From: Symbiodinium kawagutii
Taxonomy: Eukaryota > Sar > Dinophyceae > Suessiales > Symbiodiniaceae
DNA length: 64,000 bases
Assembly: GCA_009767595.1 (NCBI GenBank)
Contig: VSDK01011733.1
Span: 368,776 to 432,775 of the forward strand
Direction: 5' to 3'
Part shown: in pieces, positions 1 to 7,400 of the stretch
Numbering within the stretch: position 1 is the stretch's first letter
How the letters are laid out: every line of letters begins with the position of its first letter
Translations under genes and position numbers: made by a program
Notes under the pieces: generated by a model
Told to the model about the DNA's origin: nothing
Database searches by the model: none
What the model saw: the letters and a program-made list of their open reading frames with translations, nothing else

Positions 1-57
1 CCAAGGCTTAACTATCATTTCACCATGACTAGCCATCACGTATCACCACTCAACCAT

Positions 58-172
58 GACCGTCCGCTGTCGTTTGGCCGCGTCGTGCCACGTCGCGCCA
101 CGTTGCCGCAGGTGCCACAAGAGCACCAAGCTCGGAGCGCCAAGGTGTTCGACGTTGACGCTGAGCGGAGTT
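58..172 (+). CDS. Candidate exon or gene fragment, unknown protein
   Basis: GC3-rich frame reading RPLSFGRVVPRRATLPQVPQ and AKVFDVDAERSWW within AT-rich surroundings. The opposite strand is also open, so the strand is uncertain. No family recognised. Confidence 0.25.
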
Positions 173-743
173 GGTGGGCTGGTTGGTGAAGGGGTGGGCA
201 TAGCCATGAATAAGCGACCCTCATAGCGCGCATGCAACCGCGACAAACCGTAAGCAGCCAAAATGGGGATGTGCCAACCTTGCTTGCCAGTTGGGGTTGC
301 GTTGGGTGTTTGGGTAGTTGGCCCGAGATGATTTGTTTTGCATACTGCATGCTGCAATCTCTGGGCACTAGATGCGATCACCATGAAGTGAAATGTTGCC
401 ACAACCAACAGGTGCGTTAACATGATGCGCATGCTCGACGTGGCGAATGCAACCACAAAGCGATTACATACTTGGCGATCGAGCAGGTCACGGACGAACA
501 TTCAGGGCAAATCACGTAGGAACGCAGCCATGCTGGTCTCTAGAATAGCGCCCAACCTGGTTTCGCTTCGGATCATGAACACCCGCATGAAATGGACGAA
601 CAGCCAGTTAGCGCTTCCCACGCGGTTAAAAAGGTTAGCAGTGGTTAAGGAGGACCAATGCTGGTTGACCATGGTAAGGATTGATAGCGGCATGATTAAA
701 CATGGTTAGATAGCAGATCAATCACTGTGAGCCGATATAAACT

Positions 744-846
744 ACTGGTTGGTGGTTTCAAACATTTTATATTTACCCCATTAGTTATTAACAATTGGTT
801 GGTTGACTTGCGCATATTTTTCATAGGGCTTGAAACCACCAACCAG
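744..846. mobile_element. MITE-like family D copy
   Basis: About 100 bp bounded by inverted repeats CTGGTTGGTGGTTTCAA / TTGAAACCACCAACCAG, with an internal TTAACAATTGGTTGGTTGAC. The same structure recurs at 50342-50439. Confidence 0.75.
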
Positions 847-939
847 AATATATGATCATTATCAACCATTATTACAATATATAACCATTATTATCCATTA
901 GTAACCACTAGTTAACCATGGGTGGTTCAACCACCAACC

Positions 940-1140
940 AGTTCTCGTATTGCAACCCAGTTCAGTGCGTTCATGTTTGGGGTCCCCGAGAGGTAGCCGG
1001 GCGCACGAGGAAACCTTGGTTTTGCTGCTGCCCAACATTTTGGACATCGACATTTTCATGGCCTTAGCTTCCACTCGGAGCGTGCATAGGTGCCATTCCC
1101 CCGGGTCTGCGACAGGAGTTTCGGCGAGGTCACTACAGAT
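940..1140 (-). CDS. Candidate exon, unknown protein
   Basis: Minus-strand frame [20 protein letters not shown] with a Lys/Met-rich continuation, after a CTGTAG acceptor-like signal near 1141. Coding-like codon use; no family recognised. Lies beside the ATCC microsatellite. Confidence 0.25.
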
Positions 1141-1192
1141 GACCATGGTTCACCGAATGAGAACAGCTCTTCATTACAACACCTTTGTCTAT

Positions 1193-1371
1193 CTATCCAT
1201 CCATCCATCCATCCATCCATCCATCCATCAATCCATCCATCCATCCGTCCATCCATCCATCCATCCATCCATCCATCCATGCATCCATCCATCCATCCAT
1301 CCATCCATCCATCCATCCATCCATCCATCCATCCATCCATCCATCCATCCATCCATCCATCCATCCATCCC
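1193..1371. repeat. (ATCC)n microsatellite
   Basis: About 45 units of a 4-base repeat with occasional substitutions (ATCA, GTCC, TGCA). The apparent HPSI/MDGW reading frames across it are repeat artefacts. Confidence 0.97.
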
Positions 1372-1399
1372 TATGCTAGTCGCTTCATCAGCGATTCCA

Positions 1400-1969
1400 T
1401 GACGAGCTGCCACCCGTTGGTTCCATCTTGCAACAAAGAAATCCATCTGCCGAGAAGGGCCCTGAGTCGTGAATGATTTCTGGTGGATAAAACTCGGTGG
1501 AACGGTGATTTTAGGAGTTGCTGGTTGATAGTCTTTGTCAATCATCGACCCGTGTTGACCGTCATGGGCAGTCACCAACCGTAGGCAATTGTAATGAACC
1601 ATCACTAGCCATGTTTATCCATGTGGAAACGCATCATGCTAAACCATACGTACTGAACCATCATCAGCAATCATAAATCGAGATTCGCAGACATTAGCCA
1701 ATATTCCATCAGCAATTGTTAAACACCGTCGGACCGTCAGCCATCATGAGCCACAATGTTCCCCATGATTGTTGGCAATTAGCCAATGATAACCCACTAG
1801 ATACGGTCAACCATTACGAACCATGATCAGCCGTTTATGAGGCACTATCAGGCGTTGCTGGTTAATTTCCCATTATTGATTTATCCTTCAACATCATCAG
1901 CCATTGATCACCCAACCATCAACCATCATGAATAATGATGGTTGGCGATTGCTTTTATATTTTTAGATC
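1400..1969. other. Non-coding stretch
   Basis: Degenerate TCAACCAT/ATGATGGT words only; no coding signal seen. Confidence 0.5.
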
Positions 1970-2011
1970 ATGAGCCAACATGCACTTTCTTCTGCTGCAG
2001 GTTTTGGGCAC
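1970..2011 (+). repeat. Element 1 split direct repeat A1
   Basis: These 42 bases, starting ATGAGCCAAC and ending TTTTGGGCAC, recur exactly at 9741-9782 (A2). The start codon of the first ORF (1980) lies inside, so its first ten or so residues are repeat-encoded. Left flank is TTTTAGATC. Confidence 0.9.
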
Positions 2012-2342
2012 AAGGTTCATGGATAGGCCCCTAACCTTAGGAGCCGCCGGTGGGTCGGTGTCAGCCATCCTGGTCAAGGTCCTCGCTGAGGCCCTATCTT
2101 GGCCAGGTCCTGCGCTGCCATTCGACTGCCCCTTGAGCGACTGCGAGGATTGCCCTGATTGGCCTAAGGTGGGGCCAGTGGATTTGCCATCGGTGCTGCT
2201 GGGCATCGGTATAGGCCTTGCTGTGGGGCCTTTGCTGGATTTGCTGGTGGTGCTGCGCGCTAGCTGGCGCTGGTGGGTAAGGTCTCGCTTGAGGGACCTA
2301 GCTGGAAAAGCTGGGGGCACTGAGCTCTATCGACTTGCATGA
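1980..2342 (+). CDS. Element 1 ORF1, small membrane-type protein
   Basis: A 120-residue frame whose ATG lies in the A1 repeat. Residues about 50-60 form a Cys/Asp cluster (DCPLSDCEDCPD), followed at about 68-95 by a hydrophobic helix (SVLLGIGIGLAVGPLLDLLV) and a basic Trp/Arg segment, which suggests a single-pass membrane protein with a positive flank. Its TGA overlaps the ATG of ORF2 as ATGA at 2339-2342, a classic arrangement for termination-reinitiation. Its place at the head of the transcript suggests an accessory or Gag-related role, but the function is unknown. Calling it part of the element is inference from position and coupling. Confidence 0.6.
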   Translation: MHFLLLQVLGTRFMDRPLTLGAAGGSVSAILVKVLAEALSWPGPALPFDCPLSDCEDCPDWPKVGPVDLPSVLLGIGIGLAVGPLLDLLVVLRASWRWWVRSRLRDLAGKAGGTELYRLA

Positions 2343-2845
2343 GAGTCGATCCTGCTGAGCTCTCTCAGCTCAGGGACGAGGTTGCGTCGCTCACCGAGCT
2401 GGTGCGCGACTTGCGCTTGCAGCTCACAGCTGCCGAAGAAAGGCTCTCCATCTTGGAGAGCAGGACGCCTGGGGGAAGCTCTACAGCTGCTGCTGGCTTC
2501 TCCGCACCTGCGACCACTGCTCCTGCTGGACCAGGGTATCGGGTTGGTTCGCATCGCGAAGCAGTGGCCAAGCAGATTGGTGACTGGATCAGGCGAGGTC
2601 TTGAAGGACTTCCTTTGGGGCCCTCTGGTCGAGATCAGGTGTCTGAGCGGTCTCGCTGCTACATTGTGGTGCGTGATTCTGAGGGTGTGGTGCACGATCC
2701 TCCAAGGTTCTTTGAGCGTTGGAGTGAGTGTTCCAACTTGGTGGATCGCAGCCCCAACTCGATCTTCGTCGGGTTGCCATCCAAGACTGAGGCTCGCCTG
2801 GTCTTGGAGCAGGCTGACTTGCAACTCCCTGCTGCTCTAAGGTAG
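2339..2845 (+). CDS. Element 1 ORF2, coiled-coil plus small C-terminal domain
   Basis: 168 residues. Residues 1-42 form a heptad-patterned coiled coil (ELSQLRDEVASLTELVRDLR and following), then an Ala/Pro/Thr linker, then a compact domain (about 85-165) with YIVVRDSEG, RFFERWSE and SIFVGLPSKTEA. Start chosen at 2339 because it overlaps the ORF1 stop as ATGA. The next ATG (2850) follows its TAG by only four bases, so ORF1, ORF2 and gag form a tight coupled series. No function is recognised; an oligomerising Gag-like accessory is plausible. Confidence 0.6.
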   Translation: MRVDPAELSQLRDEVASLTELVRDLRLQLTAAEERLSILESRTPGGSSTAAAGFSAPATTAPAGPGYRVGSHREAVAKQIGDWIRRGLEGLPLGPSGRDQVSERSRCYIVVRDSEGVVHDPPRFFERWSECSNLVDRSPNSIFVGLPSKTEARLVLEQADLQLPAALR

Positions 2846-2849
2846 CCGG

Positions 2850-4151
2850 ATGGCTACCGACCTGGACCAGCTGAGTGCTGGGGGTTTCAGTGACCAACCG
2901 GATTTCGTCGAGGCAACTGGTCTTCGGGACAACTTGGTGGCGATTGCTGGCAGTTCTTCTGGGGAAGTTGTCTACGACTACAAGGTGGGTCTGATTCCTT
3001 CAAGCATTCCGCCAAACAGAGTTCAAATAATTGGTGTTAGTTTGGTTGACCAACAGGTTTTGGTAGCTGTCCCTGATTTAGCATGGCACCGGCAAAAGTC
3101 ACGGCGAAAGCTTCCCCCGGAAAGCCTTCAACGAGCGGTTCGAGTCGAAGTGCTCAGTGCAGCAGCCCTGGACCGCTCTCTGGCGGAGGATGCTGTGACC
3201 GTGAAGGTGTGGTTGGGCCTCTTGACTGCCGAGGCAGAGGACCAGATCCTGTTCGGCATCGACGACCTGGGCCCCGAAGACTACACATTTCCGGTGAACC
3301 AATTCGGCATAGCAAATCTTCCTTTTGCAGAAGCTTTGGTAGCAGTGGCAGGCGATCACTTCACTTTTTTCAGTGCAGATGCTGCCGAAGAAGATGCGGT
3401 GGGTGCTCGCCTTCAGCAGCTGGAGGCCCAGATGGAGTTCCTGGTCTCGAACATGAAGAAGTTCATCCCAATGGACGACCATGCTCAAAGACCTGTACAT
3501 GCGGTGCCTTTGCCTCCTCGAGCAAAGGCAAAAGCAGCTCCGATACCACCAGGCCTGGACCCAGCGATCGTGCAGCAGGCTCTCAATGCAGGAGTTTCTC
3601 AAGCTGCTTTGGCCGAAGTGGGGCAACAACTTGCTCTTCCTGCTCCTCATCTGAATGGCCTTCCGGCAGCAAACAATCCTTTGGACAGCGAGGAGGAGGA
3701 GCCGGACGAAGGAGCCGCCGCATCTGGCTCTCAAGATCCTATGGGCTTGGCTGTGCTTCACTTGTCGAAGATTGTGACAGAGATCCGGAAGGAGAAGAAG
3801 GAAAAGAAAAGCAGTGGCCTAGAAGGGATTTTAGATCGAGCAGAAGGGTCTGGCTCTCTTCGAGATGGAGGAGTTGGATCCAATCGTGGAAAGGCCTCAG
3901 CTCTCCGATCTCTGCAGCAGCTGCTGAGCAAGGACCCGAAGCTCATATGGCAAGCTCTGGAAGCAAACATGCAAAGCGACTGGGAATCAGGAGGTCAACG
4001 TCAGCCGGGGGCGATGATCAATCAGATCAGCGCCAGAGGCTGGGGGGGAGAACGCAGGCGCCACCTATCCGATCGGCATGGTTGGCCGCTGGAATATGGG
4101 ACGCGCTTCGTTCCAGTCGATGGGACGAAGCCAGAGCCAGGGCAGCGCTGA
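2850..4151 (+). CDS. Element 1 Gag-like protein, N-terminal frame
   Basis: 433-residue frame. The first 180 residues are well ordered, a short coiled coil follows (ARLQQLEAQMEFLVSNMKK), then Ala/Pro-rich and acidic linkers, a lysine cluster (EIRKEKKEKK) and an a-helical capsid-like part (ALRSLQQLLSKDPKLIWQAL). After the G7 run at 4042-4048 this frame turns into low-quality sequence, while the capsid-like reading resumes in the -1 frame and runs to 4486. The true Gag therefore spans two frames here, either through a 1-base indel in the G run or a second shift site (G GGG GGA, in frame at 4043-4049). Likely RNA-binding structural protein. Confidence 0.65.
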   Translation: MATDLDQLSAGGFSDQPDFVEATGLRDNLVAIAGSSSGEVVYDYKVGLIPSSIPPNRVQIIGVSLVDQQVLVAVPDLAWHRQKSRRKLPPESLQRAVRVEVLSAAALDRSLAEDAVTVKVWLGLLTAEAEDQILFGIDDLGPEDYTFPVNQFGIANLPFAEALVAVAGDHFTFFSADAAEEDAVGARLQQLEAQMEFLVSNMKKFIPMDDHAQRPVHAVPLPPRAKAKAAPIPPGLDPAIVQQALNAGVSQAALAEVGQQLALPAPHLNGLPAANNPLDSEEEEPDEGAAASGSQDPMGLAVLHLSKIVTEIRKEKKEKKSSGLEGILDRAEGSGSLRDGGVGSNRGKASALRSLQQLLSKDPKLIWQALEANMQSDWESGGQRQPGAMINQISARGWGGERRRHLSDRHGWPLEYGTRFVPVDGTKPEPGQR

Positions 4152-4486
4152 TGACTGCTTGTTACGACCAACAGGCTTGCGACAAAGGGGCCTGGCTAGT
4201 AGCCCAAGAGCTGACTTTGGAAAGTCCGCCGCCCTACGCGGCATTCCAATCGCACCATCCACCGGAGCCTTGGGACATTCAACATACCCGTCTCATCGAC
4301 AGTCGGTGGTGCGACCTGTTCATGAGCAAATTGAAGGAGCTTGCCGAGTACCAGGAGAAGAAAGCCAAGCTGACGAATGCCCGTCCTCGCAACGACGAAT
4401 CCTCCAAGGGGAACGGCAAGAAAGGCAAGGGAAAAGGGAAAGGTCGGGGGTCGGAAGAAGGGACCCCGGCCGAAGCCACCACTTGA
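4049..4486 (+). CDS. Element 1 Gag-like protein, C-terminal frame
   Basis: Continuation of Gag in the next frame (open from 3083, but meaningful only after about 4049). It has an a-helical capsid-like block (SAWLAAGIWDALRSSRWDEA, ACDKGAWLVAQELTLESPPP) and ends in a Lys/Gly-rich nucleic-acid-binding tail (KKGKGKGKGRG) before TGA at 4484-4486. The frame break with the upstream part makes this copy probably defective for Gag, unless frameshifting is used. The Lys/Gly tail contains the candidate -1 slip site toward Pol. Confidence 0.6.
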   Translation, partial: RTQAPPIRSAWLAAGIWDALRSSRWDEARARAALMTACYDQQACDKGAWLVAQELTLESPPPYAAFQSHHPPEPWDIQHTRLIDSRWCDLFMSKLKELAEYQEKKAKLTNARPRNDESSKGNGKKGKGKGKGRGSEEGTPAEATT

Positions 4487-7400
4487 GAGAAGAGAAAGCA
4501 GGCTCGGATGAGGGCTGTCGCCAGAAATTGGCGTTCCCGAGCCATGCTGAACATTCAGCCCTAGATGTGCCTGGAGCTAAAGCACCCGTCAGCAATGTGT
4601 TGAAGCTCTGGAATTCATTGGTGAGATGGATGGTGTCCGATGAGACGCCTCTTGCATGCTATGTGCGCTCCCTTCGCAGCCAGCTGCCCGAAAGTTCGAG
4701 CAGTACAGCTTCCCCTTTGTGGCCGATGCCGGTACCGTATCCCAGATGGATGATGTCAAGTTCAGGAAAGCCGGCAAACTATAAGAGAATGTGCATAGAG
4801 AAGGCGATCAACTCCATTGTCTTCACGCTGTCTTGGCTTCACCTGGGCAAACCTTGGAAGGCTCCTGCGGAGATCTGCCTTGGGGCCTCTCTGACGCAGA
4901 GTCAGAAAGCAGTGGTGAGAAGGTTTGAACGTCTTCTCCAAGAGCTTGCTGAGACAGGTGACTTTGGACCTTCATCTATGGGGAGGTCGGCCGCAAAGAT
5001 GGAAAACTTGGATGCAATTTTGCTTGCGCTGCAGGAAGATGCCCAAATGGTGTCTTCAGGCTATGAGCATCGTGCTGCTGCTCAGAAGTTTTCGTCTGCT
5101 CGCCTCCATGTCGGATGCGATGAGGAGTGTGATGCCACCTGGATTGGTACCTTGAAGAACGGTGCCCCTCAGCTGGCGAAGAGTGTGGAACCCTCCCGGC
5201 TGTCTTTTCCTAAGGATGCTCCAACCTTTGATCCAACCAAGTATTTTGATGAACCTCACAAGACTGTTTACCAAGACCCCATCTCAGTTGCCATGTCCCC
5301 AGAAGAGTGTTTGGTGGAGCCTCCTCGGGTACGCATCCATGCCTCCAGACCGGAAGCTTTGGAGCTGTTGCGCTTCCTCGATGAGCATCACCGTTTGAAG
5401 CTGGTGCCCGAGAAAAAGATCCGAAAGGGGTTCCTGTGTGGCGCCTTCTGCCTGGTGAAAGATGAGAAGAAAGATCGATTGATCCTTGATGCTCGCCCCC
5501 CAAACATGTTAGAAGAAACCTTGAGATCATGGTCAAAGACTTTGGGTAGCATTAGCGCTGTGCTCCAATTGGAACTGCTCCCTGATCACAAGTTGTCCAT
5601 GAGTGGCACCGATTTGCGAGATTACTATTATTGTTTCAAGGTGCAGCGGGCTCGAGCAGAAAGAAACAGTTTCAACTTCCCCGTCAAACCATCAGAGGTT
5701 GCAGACTTCACGTGTTTCAAAGAACACCTGCATTCACATCAAGTTCTGTACCCGTGCCTCTCCACTATGGCTATGGGAGACTGTCAAGCTGTTGAACTAG
5801 GACAAAAATGCCATGTCAAGTTAGGAATGAGCATTGATGTTTTCAAACCTGAAGAGCTCCTCTGCGTGCATGGTCGGGCGCCGCGTGGGAAGATTGCTTG
5901 CGGTGTCATCATCGACGATGCCTTGTTCCTCGAGCAGGTTCCCACCTCTTTGTCGCCAAAGGACATGCTGCTGACTGAAGGAGCTGCTCGGTTGAGAGCA
6001 ATCAGAGAGGAGTACATCCATGAAGGTTTGACCCCGCATCCTGACAAAACCTTTGAAGCTGAAGAGAAATGTGAATTTTGGGGGTCCAGCGTTGATGGAG
6101 TGGCAGGGACGGTTAGAGCTGCTCCTCGTCGTCTGGTACCCCTCATGTTGGCTACTTCAAAGACGATTAGGTTGGGGGTCGCCTCTGTGGGGTTGCTTCA
6201 GACTTTGGCTGGCTCTTGGATCAGTGTTTTGCAGTATCGAAGACGTATGTTGTGCCTTTTGGACTTGATCTACGAGGTACAGCAGGGCAGGCAACAAGAA
6301 GACATCGTACAGCTCTCTCCCAAGTTGCGTGATGAGATGTGGGTTTTGGTGGCTTTGGCACCTTTGGCAGTCACTGACCTTCGAGCTGCCAGCCTAGGCC
6401 ACCTCTTTTTGACCGATGCCTCAGAGGATGCAAAGGCGGCCGTTGTGACCGATGTGCCAGTAGCTTTCGCTCGGGAGTTGCAAAGACACACACTTTCTCG
6501 GGGGGCATGGTCCAGGTTACTTTCCCCATGGAAGGTATGGCTGCAGCAGCATTTCTCATTGGATGAGGAGGACATGTTGCCAGGCGGGGTCCCGTTGGTG
6601 AGCCATCCCTTATGGTTAGAGCTTGCGAAGACTATGACCTTTCGGGTTTATCAGCGAAAGCTGGTGCGAAGTCGGAAGCACATCAACTTGTTGGAGTTGG
6701 AGGCCTTGGTGGAGTTGGAAGCAAAGATTGCTGCCCGCAACCAGGATGCTCGCTACCTGGCGGGCAGCGATTCACAGGTTGCCTTGGCAGCCATCTTGAA
6801 AGGAAGATCCTCCTCCTCGCGGCTTAATCGGATTCTCTTGCAGAGCTTGCCTCTCTTGCTGGGGGCTGGGCTATACGGCGGATATGGCTATGTTCCTTCT
6901 CTCGCCAATGTTGGAGATGATCCGACTCGTTGGACCGATGTACGCACCCCGTCGAAGAAGCCAGAGAGATGGTTGCTGGAAGCTTTGGAATGCCGCTTCG
7001 AGCTCATGGATCAATGGTTGGGTGAAAGAGGGTATGATCCCATCGCAGTTGCACAGCTTCCTTTCGCACCAAAGTTCAGTGAGGATGCAGACGTTTTGCT
7101 TAGTTCGTTTTTACCTGACCTAAGAGCTGTACAGAAACCTCAACGCCTGGTAAAATTTGATGCCAAGGTGTATGGTCAGGAAACTTTTTTGCATGAGCAT
7201 GTTTTGGAAGACATTCAGAAATCCGCATGTTGTCCAGAGAAACCGGTCTCACGCGATCAGCTTGCCGATGCTGGGGATCTAGAACTTCAAGACCAGGAAA
7301 TGAAGAGGCCTCAAGAAAGTTTTGAAGACTGGCCCACTCAAGCTGTTGCTTCCCCACTTGGTAAAAAGATGGACGAAGGTGAGAGTGGCTCAAAGCCATG

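Noticed and set aside
1056..1605. ORFs of HPSI or MDGW repeats on both strands
   Set aside because: Direct translation of the ATCC microsatellite; no independent coding evidence.
2327..3970. Minus-strand ORFs of 70-220 residues opposite the gag region
   Set aside because: Shadows of GC-rich plus-strand coding.
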